IMG/VR virus record: IMGVR_UViG_3300022074_000392
Span: 1 to 23,258 of that record
From: a virus
Strand: one strand, 5' to 3'
DNA length: 23,258 nt
Within the stretch, counting starts at the first letter, position 1, and every line of letters starts with the position of its first letter. The notes beneath the pieces are model-generated. The model did not search any database, was not told the DNA's origin, and saw only the letters and a program-made list of their open reading frames with translations. Of this stretch, positions 15,216 through 22,633 are shown piece by piece. The position numbers and the translations under genes are program-made.

Positions 15216-16222
15216 CCCAGCAATGTGTACCCTGTCAGTTTCGGCGCGTTTGTATAATATTCTGGAGATATAGCACCTTGCTGACGGAAAGCAAGGTTCG
15301 CCGCGCCAAAGTCTGACGGTGTGCCAAAGCCTGCGCCGTAGCGCTCTTGGAAGCCCATCAAGCCCTCTGGGGCCACGTCTAGCAGTCCCATCCTCGCATA
15401 CTGCGCGCCGGGAACACCGGGCGCTGCTGGGGCGTCTGGCGCTGTTGTTGTGCCGCCGCGTGTGTCAAGGCGGCAGGCGTTGAGATCGGGATCGAATGTG
15501 TACCCGTCTGGACATTCCTCGCGACCTGTCGCCGGGTTGGTGACGGTTGGGACAACTTGCTCGTCATCATCACCGCCGCCATTAGCTTGAGCCTCAAGGG
15601 TGTCTCGCCCTGTCAGTCTGCCATACTGATCTCGGTATCCCGTCAGCCTGCCCGCTTGGTCATAGACCGGCTCAAACAAGTTTTGATCGGACAGAAACTT
15701 CTGGTATGCGTCGCTGTCACGCCCGCCCATTCTGCTCCCAAGGCCGGTCAAAAACTTCTCATTCATAAACCGGGTCGGTATCCCAAAAAGGCCGGGAGAC
15801 GCTGCGGCAATGTTTGCCCTAGCTGCGGCAGACGCATCGCCTAACACATCTTGGTATAAATCAAACCCTGCGCGCTGCGGGAAATAGCTTTGCATGATAG
15901 GGCTAACGCCCCTAGCCGCTTGAATTTGAGCGTCGGTCATTGGCGTGGCAACAGGGGTGACAGGCGGCATGTAGCCCGGCCCAAAGCCAAGGTCGGCTGC
16001 GCCGCGAGAGATTGCTTCAGCTTCGGCAGCGGCAGCGGCTGCCTCGGCTTGCTGCTCCATACGAACGGTGGCAGCAATCGCCGCATTTTCCCTGTTGGCG
16101 CGATCAACTTCAGCCTGAGAGGGACCGGGGTCGGCATACACATTCGCCATATGCTGATCTATTTGCGCTTGACTTGCGCCTCTTCCGCGCTCCCCAAATG
16201 ACATTCCGTAATGACCCGGCAT
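15212..16222 (-). CDS. Unassigned protein in the head gene cluster (336 aa)
   Basis: Begins PGHYGMSFGERGRGASQAQI at ATG 16222, with GAGG eight bases upstream; an ATG at 16204 is an alternative. Residues ~58-72 are an Ala/Glu helix (QAEAAAAAAEAEAISRG). A duplicated short phrase GRLTG occurs at 191 and 201. Residues 237-250 form a small Cys pair motif, CPDGYTFDPDLNAC, recalling disulfide-closed or Cys-linked loops in some marine phage structural proteins. The rest is Gly/Pro/Ala-rich and of low complexity (TTTAPDAPAAPGVPGAQ). I do not recognise a named family; a virion role is suggested by its place between portal and scaffold genes. Confidence 0.65.
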   Translation of the reverse strand: MPGHYGMSFGERGRGASQAQIDQHMANVYADPGPSQAEVDRANRENAAIAATVRMEQQAEAAAAAAEAEAISRGAADLGFGPGYMPPVTPVATPMTDAQIQAARGVSPIMQSYFPQRAGFDLYQDVLGDASAAARANIAAASPGLFGIPTRFMNEKFLTGLGSRMGGRDSDAYQKFLSDQNLFEPVYDQAGRLTGYRDQYGRLTGRDTLEAQANGGGDDDEQVVPTVTNPATGREECPDGYTFDPDLNACRLDTRGGTTTAPDAPAAPGVPGAQYARMGLLDVAPEGLMGFQERYGAGFGTPSDFGAANLAFRQQGAISPEYYTNAPKLTGYTLLG

Positions 16223-16224
16223 CT

Positions 16225-18267
16225 CTAAACCCTCGGCAAGTTAGTTGATATATCAGCATCGGTGACGGCCTTCGCGACGCGAAGTTCGGCCTCTGCCTGT
16301 AGTTCTTGGCGACGCAGTTCCATCTCCATCGTCATCTTCTCGCGCTGTAGCTGGATGTCCGCCTGCATCTTCTCGCGCTCAAGCTGCATGTCGGCCTGCG
16401 CCTTCGCGCGATCCATCTCGATTTCCTGCTGCATCTTGACCATCTCAGGGTCAGGCTGCGGTGCCTGCTGCTGTTGCTGCTGCATCATCATCTGCTGCTG
16501 GATCATCTGCGGCGAGTTGAAGAACTGATCCGCATCCTTGAACCCGCCGATCTCGGCAATCGAACGCAGCGTGTTGACGTACTGAGGCATCGACACAATC
16601 GGGTTCTGCGGGCCAAGCTGCATCAGGATTTGTTCCTGCTTGGCCGCGATCTGCGTCAGGAACGCGATCTTGGTCTCGTCGTCTGTGGTGCCAAGCCCGA
16701 CCTGCACAACCGTGTCAAACTGCGACTTCCACTCCGCCGGGTTAATCGGCACAAAGTTATTACGCAGGCGGAACACCCTCGGCTTGTTGTCGTGCTTCAA
16801 AACCAAGTGCAGGATGCCCTTAAACAAATCCTTCACGCCGGTCTCAGCCATTGTGCGGGCGTAACTCTCCAGCTTCACCTGAGCGCCGCGAACAGTCGCC
16901 GCGACTGCGCCAGCGGTCGAAGATTGCAGTGCGTCGGGTGACAGTCCCTGCGACGCCTTGGACATGCCGGTGCGCTGCTCTTTCACGCTGTCGAGATAAT
17001 CCATCAGCGGGCGTATCTCGCCGCCTACAGACGCGCCGGTGATCTGCTGAACCATACCGGGCTGGCGCGCGCGGATCACACCGCCTGCGGAGCCGTCAAG
17101 CAGGTCGTCCAGATTGACCTGACCCTCGACCGCGATCATGCGCGGCAGCGTGCTGCTGTACACGCTGTCAAGGTACTGGCGCATCAGCGTCGTCTTGATC
17201 ACCTGCAAGTCCTCGGTCAAGTCGTAGACCGAGCGGCCCACAAGACGGTGCGGCATCAGGATCGGCGAGCAGACCGCGAACGGCATGTGATCCCACGGCT
17301 CATTGTGAAGAATGTATGCGCCGTCAGAGCCAATCGCGCAGATGCGGCGACGCTCGGCAATGCCGTCGCCGTCGAAGTCAATGTTCATTATGCACTCGTG
17401 ATAAATCACAGAGCGCAGGGTCGGATCGGCGGGGTCAACCCCCGTTGCCGCCTCTAAGTCTTGGAAGCGGTTGTTGACTTCGCGGTCAGTGTCCAGTTCG
17501 TTTTCGCCGGCGTACTGCTCGATGATGTCGCGGTCGTAGCCCATCGCCACAAGTTCGCTCACAGTGAGCGACGTGCGGTGCGCCACGAAGTGCGCGTCCT
17601 CAAGGTTGCCGGTCGCGTGACGCGACACAAGAAACTCTTCGGGCGGCACGTTGATTGCCTTGATCTGGCCCGACTTGCGCTTCACCCGGACAGACAGGTC
17701 GTACATCACGTCGAGCGGAACCTCGACCCCGTCCTCGTCCATCATCGACTGCGTGACGGTCTCGCGCTGCTCCACGATCTCAATCGACGGGTCGTTCAGC
17801 AGCAACACCATCTCCGGCTCGGACAGGCCGTTATATTCCTCCTCGTCTACTTCTTCGACTTCCTCGTAGAAATACTTAATGACGCCCATACGAAACAGCA
17901 GCGCATCCTTGAAGAATGTGTGCAGCAGCTTGTATCCGTCGTTCTGGTTCTGGATTAGATAATTGACATAATCTGACGCCTGCTCGGCGGCTTCCATATC
18001 CTCGCCCGTGCGTCCGGCGAACCTCACATACTTATCGTTCGCCGTGAACACGCGCATAAGGTTCGGCATAATCGCCTCAACCGTGTCTGCGACCTCGGTG
18101 GCAATGACGGACGACCTACCCTCAACCTCGTTGCCGAGCGGCTCGCCCAGATAAAAGTCGAGCGCCCGGAGGCGGTCCTGCGTGTACTCGCTGTCGAAGT
18201 GGTTCAGCGCGTCGGTGATCTCGCCGCTGACAATCGACCCAAGCTGTACGTCGTCCATCTCTGACAT
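16225..18267 (-). CDS. Portal protein
   Basis: Protein of 680 residues, the right size for a P22-like or SU10-like portal. The N-terminus (SEMDDVQLGSIVSGEITDAL) leads to the conserved RSSVIATEVADTVEAIMPNL (about 51-70), VFTANDKYVRFAG (73-85) and DALLFRMGVIKYFYEE (121-136). The C-terminus holds a Gln run (about 590-601) and four 11-residue repeats (624-667: QADMQLEREKM, QADIQLQREKM and two divergent copies), a hendecad coil like a portal barrel helix. The portal forms a 12-mer ring at one capsid vertex through which DNA enters and leaves. The start overlaps the previous TGA (TGATG). Confidence 0.88.
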   Translation of the reverse strand: MSEMDDVQLGSIVSGEITDALNHFDSEYTQDRLRALDFYLGEPLGNEVEGRSSVIATEVADTVEAIMPNLMRVFTANDKYVRFAGRTGEDMEAAEQASDYVNYLIQNQNDGYKLLHTFFKDALLFRMGVIKYFYEEVEEVDEEEYNGLSEPEMVLLLNDPSIEIVEQRETVTQSMMDEDGVEVPLDVMYDLSVRVKRKSGQIKAINVPPEEFLVSRHATGNLEDAHFVAHRTSLTVSELVAMGYDRDIIEQYAGENELDTDREVNNRFQDLEAATGVDPADPTLRSVIYHECIMNIDFDGDGIAERRRICAIGSDGAYILHNEPWDHMPFAVCSPILMPHRLVGRSVYDLTEDLQVIKTTLMRQYLDSVYSSTLPRMIAVEGQVNLDDLLDGSAGGVIRARQPGMVQQITGASVGGEIRPLMDYLDSVKEQRTGMSKASQGLSPDALQSSTAGAVAATVRGAQVKLESYARTMAETGVKDLFKGILHLVLKHDNKPRVFRLRNNFVPINPAEWKSQFDTVVQVGLGTTDDETKIAFLTQIAAKQEQILMQLGPQNPIVSMPQYVNTLRSIAEIGGFKDADQFFNSPQMIQQQMMMQQQQQQAPQPDPEMVKMQQEIEMDRAKAQADMQLEREKMQADIQLQREKMTMEMELRRQELQAEAELRVAKAVTDADISTNLPRV
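16333..16398. repeat. 33-bp tandem repeat in the portal C-terminus
   Basis: Two adjacent 33-base units (16333-16365 and 16366-16398) share CATCTTCTCGCGCT at the start and differ at only a few positions. They encode the 11-residue coil units of the portal, so this is an in-frame coding duplication, not a separate element. Confidence 0.8.
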
Positions 18268-18488
18268 CAGTTTGCCTTTTTCTTATACGTTTTTTTCTTG
18301 GCGGACTTTTTCGGGACGTCCGCCACAGGACTGTCGCCTTGCATCAAGACGTTGCCCCTGCTGGTGTTTACATTCTTTGGCATCTTCTCGCGCACTGGCG
18401 GCTCATATGCGGGTCGCATCTTGCCCATAATGCACTTGTCCATTGTAACGCAGCGGCGCGGATGCCCGCAGTTTCCACAGTCAATCAT
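18267..18488 (-). CDS. Small Cys-rich N-terminus / Lys-rich C-terminus protein (73 aa)
   Basis: Protein of 73 residues with four cysteines at 4, 7, 13 and 19 (CGNCGHPRRCVTMDKC), a CxxC...C...C arrangement that could bind zinc. The middle is proline-rich (PPVREKMPKNVNTSRG) and the end is very basic (KKSAKKKTYKKKAN). The ATG at 18488 overlaps the upstream stop (ATGA) and the TGA overlaps the portal ATG. Function is unknown; a nucleic-acid-binding or small structural role is consistent with the charge. It is the last member of the tiny-gene chain that precedes the portal gene. Confidence 0.75.
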   Translation of the reverse strand: MIDCGNCGHPRRCVTMDKCIMGKMRPAYEPPVREKMPKNVNTSRGNVLMQGDSPVADVPKKSAKKKTYKKKAN

Positions 18489-18742
18489 GCCCTGCTACTC
18501 CTGCCGCGAGCGGCCTTGTAAATATCCTTGTCAGCGGTGCGCGCCTTGCCATTTCTTATATAAGAGTTTACCCGCCCCATAGACCAAGCAGCCATAGGTA
18601 CATTGCGCGAACCCGATGAGAGATACGCGCCCTGACCTCTGCGATATACTTTCGCAAGTTCTCCATAAGTCATATTCGCCTTTTCAGCTTTCTCGCGAAG
18701 CGTCTTTTTCGTCGCCTCAGATAGTGGTTTAGCTTTTGCCAC
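18485..18742 (-). CDS. Small conserved virus protein, DUF5824-like (85 aa)
   Basis: Starts with GTG at 18742 (AKAKPLSEATKKTLREKAEK), with GAGG about ten bases upstream, inside the end of the previous gene (14-base overlap). The core LAKVYRRGQGAYLSSGSRNV then PMAAWSMGRVNSYI and TADKDIYKAA is a pattern I associate with a small family (DUF5824-like) found in phages and also in large eukaryotic viruses: 'kvYxrGxgAYxxSG...wAMaRvnsfi...ADxDiy'. The biochemical role is unknown. The basic, compact nature suggests nucleic-acid or capsid contact. The family label is from memory and should be treated as provisional. Confidence 0.75.
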   Translation of the reverse strand: MAKAKPLSEATKKTLREKAEKANMTYGELAKVYRRGQGAYLSSGSRNVPMAAWSMGRVNSYIRNGKARTADKDIYKAARGRSSRA

Positions 18743-18938
18743 GCTTTTTCTTCCTCTTCGCTTGTGCGGCGCGCGAGGCGCTCACCTTCTTCACGTCGAT
18801 GTTGCGGCCTTCTTTGTAGGCTTTGGCGGTGCGCTTAATCTCCGCTGCCTTGCGGCGGCGAGAACGCGCACCGCGAAGGTACTTCTCCGGCAGGCCGGTG
18901 CGCTTGTCTTTCGGGACATTCGGGAGCCTCCGCGCCAT
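18729..18938 (-). CDS. Small very basic protein (69 aa)
   Basis: Protein of 69 residues, about 40% Lys plus Arg. It opens ARRLPNVPKDKRTGLPEKYL with RGARSRRRKAAEIKRTAKAY and ends AAQAKRKKKRGKS. The 'P-K-x-YL-x-G' phrase followed by a charged helix recalls short basic proteins in marine phages and some giant viruses, which have no known function. The ATG overlaps the upstream TGA (TGATG); its end overlaps the next gene by 14 bases. Charge alone points to DNA/RNA or capsid inner-surface binding. Confidence 0.7.
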   Translation of the reverse strand: MARRLPNVPKDKRTGLPEKYLRGARSRRRKAAEIKRTAKAYKEGRNIDVKKVSASRAAQAKRKKKRGKS

Positions 18939-19114
18939 CAGGCTTTCTTTTTCGCTTTTTTCTTGGCGGTGGCCGACAACTGGCCGAAGTGAAACAGCTT
19001 CTTGCTCGACGCAGTGTGCCGAGCGCCGCTGTGCAATTCGCCGTTCGGCATCTTGTGCGATCCGCCCATATGCCGTGTGCCATCGCGAAAGTAGTGTGCG
19101 ACGCTTTTAGCCAT
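18938..19114 (-). CDS. Small basic His/Gly phage protein (58 aa)
   Basis: Start set at ATG 19114 (AKSVAHYFRDGTRHMGGSHK), which overlaps the preceding TAA (TAATG). The protein continues with MPNGELHSGARHTASSKKLF and ends in a Lys-rich tail (KKKAKKKA). The phrase HYFRDG..H.GG.HKMPNG.LHSG..H is a recurring short family in marine phages, sometimes next to the 96-residue gene seen here. It has five histidines, which might bind metal. Role unknown; no fold can be named. Confidence 0.75.
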   Translation of the reverse strand: MAKSVAHYFRDGTRHMGGSHKMPNGELHSGARHTASSKKLFHFGQLSATAKKKAKKKA

Positions 19115-19191
19115 TAGCCGCAATACTTCCCAAGCACTTCGTTTGCGGCTTTGCCGCCCTTGCCCTTTTTCTTGCCCTTACCGTATCCCAT
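19114..19191 (-). CDS. Lys/Gly micro-protein (25 aa)
   Basis: A 25-codon gene reading MGYGKGKKKGKGGKAANEVL then GKYCG. ATG 19191-19189 is fused to the upstream TGA (TGATG), its TAA (19116-19114) is fused to the next ATG (TAATG), and GGAG lies eight bases upstream. Nine of the 25 residues are Gly and eight are Lys, with one Cys near the end. The double coupling and the SD argue for real translation despite the size. It might act as a nucleic-acid-binding tail or a leader for the next gene; no homologue is known to me. Confidence 0.65.
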   Translation of the reverse strand: MGYGKGKKKGKGGKAANEVLGKYCG

Positions 19192-19481
19192 CACCACTTC
19201 TCCTTGTTCGCCCAGTACGCCGCAGACATCTTGCCCTTGGCAATGTTTTGAGCGTGACGCGCCTTGAATGACTTGCGCCTCGCCCTCTCGGATGCTGTCC
19301 TCGGACTGCTGCCCGCACCGCTAACGCCCTGCTGGCCGAAGCGGATCAGCTTAACCTTGTCGCCCTCCTTCGCCACAACCACATGCGACTTGCTGGGGTG
19401 GTTCGGGGTGCGCTTCGGCTTATTGTAGCCGGAAACACCGGCGCGCGCTAGGCGTGGGTCTTTAGGGGCGCGTGGGGCCAT
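19191..19481 (-). CDS. Conserved small basic virus protein, DUF5872-like (96 aa)
   Basis: Protein of 96 residues: APRAPKDPRLARAGVSGYNK, KPKRTPNHPSKSHVVVAKEG, then KVKLIRFGQQGVSGAGSSPR and a C-terminus FKARHAQNIAKGKMSAAYWA. The SHVVVAKEGxKxKxIRFGQQGV and SFKARHxxNIAKGKMSAAYWANK blocks are strongly reminiscent of a widely spread phage family that also occurs in large DNA viruses (DUF5872-like, from memory). Its function is not known to me. A fold with a beta-core and basic surface, binding DNA or RNA, is plausible. The start overlaps the previous stop (TAATG). Confidence 0.8.
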   Translation of the reverse strand: MAPRAPKDPRLARAGVSGYNKPKRTPNHPSKSHVVVAKEGDKVKLIRFGQQGVSGAGSSPRTASERARRKSFKARHAQNIAKGKMSAAYWANKEKW

Positions 19482-21034
19482 TAAAATACATCTCCAAGCA
19501 GTCCGCGACGATACATCTCTGTAAACCTGTCCACATCGTCAGCGATCTCAGGTGTAATTTCTTGCAACACATTGCTGATCTCGGCGCTGCGGCGGTCGGA
19601 TGACATCGCTTTTTCAGCAGCGCGTCGATTAGCAAAAAACTCTGGGAATATTAAGCTGCGTGGCACCGGCATTTCAAGCGAGCCTAAATCCTCGCCGCTG
19701 ATGCCCTGACGATAGGTCTTGTGAAACACCGGAATGTTACCCTCGCCGCCAATAGGGGTCATAGGGTCTTCATCAAAACGCACGATCCTGCCGCCGGTCG
19801 GTGCCATCATCGCAGACGGATCGTTTACCCGATAAGCCATCTCAGGGTCAGCAACGACAGTACGAATAACAGACAGGTCAGGGAAACCCTCTTTTCTGTA
19901 GCTGGCCTTCTCCATAACGTCGGCAACCGCCTTGCGAGTGTTGCCACGGCCCGGATCATAAAGATAATCCTCTACCTTGTCGCTGAGAATGCCGGGGAAA
20001 TCCTTGTGCGGCCTTGTAATCTTGCCTGTGTCTTTGTTCTTTACCTCAATAGCCCTAATCTCATCGTCAAATCGCTTGATCTCAGACTTCGGTATCCAGT
20101 CCGCCTGCTTTGTCATGTCAACGACGATATCCGCCACATGATGCGAGAAGTCACCAGAGCGCGCGCCCATAGCACTGTAAACACCTAAAAGACCGGGATT
20201 TTCTCTGGCCTGCTTCGCATAACCGGATATGACAGTGGGGTCGGATGCCCAAACAAGGCCCAACTCTCTGGACAATTCTTCAGCAGAAAAGTCTTTCCCA
20301 CCTTGCATCCTGACCGGATTTTTCAGCTTTACACCCATAACGTGCGTGATTTGCTGCCCCGCCATTGTCATGTCGCCGGGCATCAACTTCGCCGTGTTCC
20401 CGATCAAGTTCTGAAGACTGACGGCAGGGCTGTCCATAACTGTGCCAAGGTCGCGGATCACCGTGTCGGCATCTCTTCCACGAATAAACGGCGCAACGAT
20501 GTTCTGAAAGCCGGGGTCAATCGCCACGTCCTCATCCAGCACACGCGCCTGAGCCGCGCCCAGATCATACGCGCGTTGCGGCAGCAAAAGCCCCTCACCG
20601 CTCTCTCTTGGCATCTGCATAGCTGCGCCAGCGCGATATAGAGCCTCTTCAGCAGGGGGCATCTCTTTGCTGCCGATATTGCCCTTCGCAATCTGCTGGT
20701 ATAGGGGCATATCCTCAAGCAAGCCGCCCATACCAAGCGAATTACTCGGTCGCGGCGCAAGCAAGCTGCCGCCGGTAAACGTCAGGCCAGCCTCAAGCAC
20801 ATCGTCATAAACATCTTGCGTCGGCATGCCCGTCTCAGTATCGACCGGCATACCCTCAAAAACCATACCACCAAGACGACCAGCGGCACGCACACCCTGA
20901 GCCGCGCCCTGAAGAAGACCGGGGAAGGACGGCACAAACTCGCCCTCCGGCGTCTCAGCAAACGGCAGTATCATCAACGGGTCCGAATAATCGCCCTCAC
21001 CGAGCAGCGACTGCATAAACCTATTTTCCGCCAT
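19481..21034 (-). CDS. Large protein of unknown function after terminase (517 aa)
   Basis: ATG 21034 overlaps the terminase TGA (TGATG); a GTG three bases earlier also works. The first ~110 residues are Gly/Pro/Met rich (FPGLLQGAAQGVRAAGRLGG). The core (about 210-350) contains MAGQQITHVMGVKLKNPVRM, a ...GLVWASDPTVISGYAKQARE phrase, then PGLLGVYSAMGARSGDFSHH and DKVEDYLYDPGRGNTRKAVA. Such phrases recall modules of large phage polyvalent proteins (internal proteins injected with DNA), by memory. No nuclease, kinase or protease signature is visible. The place between terminase and portal is not a usual one for an enzyme and suggests a virion-internal or host-directed protein. That is inference. 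Confidence 0.7.
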   Translation of the reverse strand: MAENRFMQSLLGEGDYSDPLMILPFAETPEGEFVPSFPGLLQGAAQGVRAAGRLGGMVFEGMPVDTETGMPTQDVYDDVLEAGLTFTGGSLLAPRPSNSLGMGGLLEDMPLYQQIAKGNIGSKEMPPAEEALYRAGAAMQMPRESGEGLLLPQRAYDLGAAQARVLDEDVAIDPGFQNIVAPFIRGRDADTVIRDLGTVMDSPAVSLQNLIGNTAKLMPGDMTMAGQQITHVMGVKLKNPVRMQGGKDFSAEELSRELGLVWASDPTVISGYAKQARENPGLLGVYSAMGARSGDFSHHVADIVVDMTKQADWIPKSEIKRFDDEIRAIEVKNKDTGKITRPHKDFPGILSDKVEDYLYDPGRGNTRKAVADVMEKASYRKEGFPDLSVIRTVVADPEMAYRVNDPSAMMAPTGGRIVRFDEDPMTPIGGEGNIPVFHKTYRQGISGEDLGSLEMPVPRSLIFPEFFANRRAAEKAMSSDRRSAEISNVLQEITPEIADDVDRFTEMYRRGLLGDVF

Positions 21035-22446
21035 CACACTACCCAGTTCGTTTTCGGCTTGACTACGCGGCTGCTATTGTAACCCCTTGAGTAGCCTCCG
21101 GCAACCGCACCTTGCCCCGCGAACGTCAGCACGAACGCATCCGCCGTGTCGGGCGAGCGCTGCCCGCGCTTCTTCATCTCGTCCTTGCTCTCAATCTTCA
21201 GCTTGCCGCTGCTCAAATACTTGTACCTGATCCCCGTCAACTCCGCGATCAGCGTGTCGTCCTCCGGCATGTGGCAGTCACGCGCCTCAAACCACTCGCG
21301 CGCAGACCAAAACAATTCATCGCGCAGGCGATTGAAGCGATCCTTCAGGGACGCAGTCTCACTGACCGCCACCGCAACCGCTGGCAAGTCCAACTCGCGC
21401 AGCCGGTCGGCGAGACCGGCTCCCAGCCCGATTGCGTCAATGTAGATCGCCTGCGGGCGCATGCTGTACGGCACGGCGTCATGCTCCGCCAAAACAATGC
21501 CCGCCAACTCCATCAAGTCCTTATTCTGCCACGTTTTGATCGGCTCAACCAAGACATTGCCTTGACGTTTCGCCAGCGCCGAGCGATCCGATCCGAAGCG
21601 CGCCACGTCCAAACCCCAAACCACGGGGGTGGTGGGGCCAGCCTCCACGTCGCGCTTCGTCGCGTCCTCCACCAAGTGCAGCGGCAGCAGCACGTCGTCA
21701 GACTGCGTCGGAAACTCGCCCAGCACGCGCACGCGGAACACATTGCTCGCCTCGCCATACTTCTCGGCCATATCGCCAATAAACTTCGGATCGACGTACT
21801 CGCCATCCTCGCACGACACAGTGATGCAGTGCCACTTCTCGCGGTCCGCGTGAAATGCGTCGTAAAAATACCCATCCGAGCGGGTCGGGTTACCGCACAT
21901 GATAATCTTCGCGCCGGGGGTGGACAGCGCACCCGACGCAGTCTCGAAAATCACGTTCGGCACGCCCGACGCCTCCTCGACCACAAACAGCATGTGCGGC
22001 GAGTGGAAGCCCGCGAGGCTCTCCGGGTTCTCCCGGCGGCTGGTCCGCGCGACGGCGAAGCTGTCCGGCGCACCCTTGAGCGCGATCTTGTCAGACTTAA
22101 ATTCGAGCAAATCCTTGAACGCCTTCGGCATGTTGCGCGCCCAGCGGTCGATCTCGGTCCACAGGACGTCACTTAGCTGGTGCGCGCTGTTGGCCGTGAC
22201 AGCGACTTTGCAGGGGTAGTGGGTCAGGAGCCACCACAACGTCACCCACGCCTCAAAGGCCGTCTTCCCGACGCCGTGACCGGACTTAATGGCGACTTTG
22301 TCGTGCGCCGCAATCGCGTCGAGTGCCTCGCCCTGCCACTTCTGCGGCGTCGCGCCGAGGACCGATTGCACGAAAAAACGCGGATCGTCGCGGAACTGCG
22401 CGATCATCGCCACAAGGTCATTTTTTTCGGCGGCGGATGGGGTCAT
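21034..22446 (-). CDS. terL: Terminase large subunit (packaging ATPase/nuclease)
   Basis: Start set at ATG 22446 (TPSAAEKNDLVAMIAQFRDD) because GGAG lies eight bases upstream; the open frame extends 29 codons further but without a signal. Length 470. ATPase: Walker A SGHGVGKT (55-62), Walker B LFVVEEA with Glu157/158, coupling motif GNP (185-187). Nuclease: Asp280 in WGLDVARFGSD, Asp337 in IYIDAIGLGAG, Asp433/Asp436 in SPDTADAFVL. All residues needed for DNA translocation and cutting are present. It pumps DNA into the procapsid through the portal and cuts the concatemer. It follows the small subunit after a 187-base spacer, and its stop overlaps the next start. Confidence 0.95.
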   Translation of the reverse strand: MTPSAAEKNDLVAMIAQFRDDPRFFVQSVLGATPQKWQGEALDAIAAHDKVAIKSGHGVGKTAFEAWVTLWWLLTHYPCKVAVTANSAHQLSDVLWTEIDRWARNMPKAFKDLLEFKSDKIALKGAPDSFAVARTSRRENPESLAGFHSPHMLFVVEEASGVPNVIFETASGALSTPGAKIIMCGNPTRSDGYFYDAFHADREKWHCITVSCEDGEYVDPKFIGDMAEKYGEASNVFRVRVLGEFPTQSDDVLLPLHLVEDATKRDVEAGPTTPVVWGLDVARFGSDRSALAKRQGNVLVEPIKTWQNKDLMELAGIVLAEHDAVPYSMRPQAIYIDAIGLGAGLADRLRELDLPAVAVAVSETASLKDRFNRLRDELFWSAREWFEARDCHMPEDDTLIAELTGIRYKYLSSGKLKIESKDEMKKRGQRSPDTADAFVLTFAGQGAVAGGYSRGYNSSRVVKPKTNWVV

Positions 22447-22633
22447 TGCGGTTACTCCGAAAGCGGGGTGGGGGTGGTAGGGGTATATATATTTACACCC
22501 GCCCCGCCGCGTGTGCGAGACGGGGGGGGTCAACCGAAATCTGGTTAATTCCTGTATAAATGTCGCATAACGTTCATTATGGAAGATTGCGGTTGAATGA
22601 TTTCAATGACTTAGCGATTGTCCCATTATATCC
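22447..22633. other. 187-base spacer between the terminase genes
   Basis: No coding frame longer than about 11 codons fits. The half near the small subunit is AT-rich and holds a weak minus-strand promoter-like pair, TTGAAA (22606-22601) and CATAAT (22581-22576), with 19 bases between; the score is low. The other half contains a run of G/C (about nine in a row near 22520) and a TATATA stretch, then the SD for terL. It is the largest gap besides the intron and a reasonable place to look for a promoter or packaging signal. Confidence 0.4.

Noticed and set aside
16474-17958. Plus-strand frames opposite the portal gene
   Set aside because: Arg/Val/His-rich antisense shadows without signals; the portal on the minus strand explains the coding pattern.
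21112-22176. Long plus-strand frame antisense to terminase (354 codons)
   Set aside because: Arg/Leu/His-rich shadow of a GC-rich coding strand, with no start signal and no recognisable motif; the minus strand encodes a complete terminase.
22501-22530. G-rich run as a quadruplex or cos-like packaging signal
   Set aside because: Only one continuous G run is visible and no four-tract pattern or inverted repeat typical of a cos site was found; noted only as part of the spacer.
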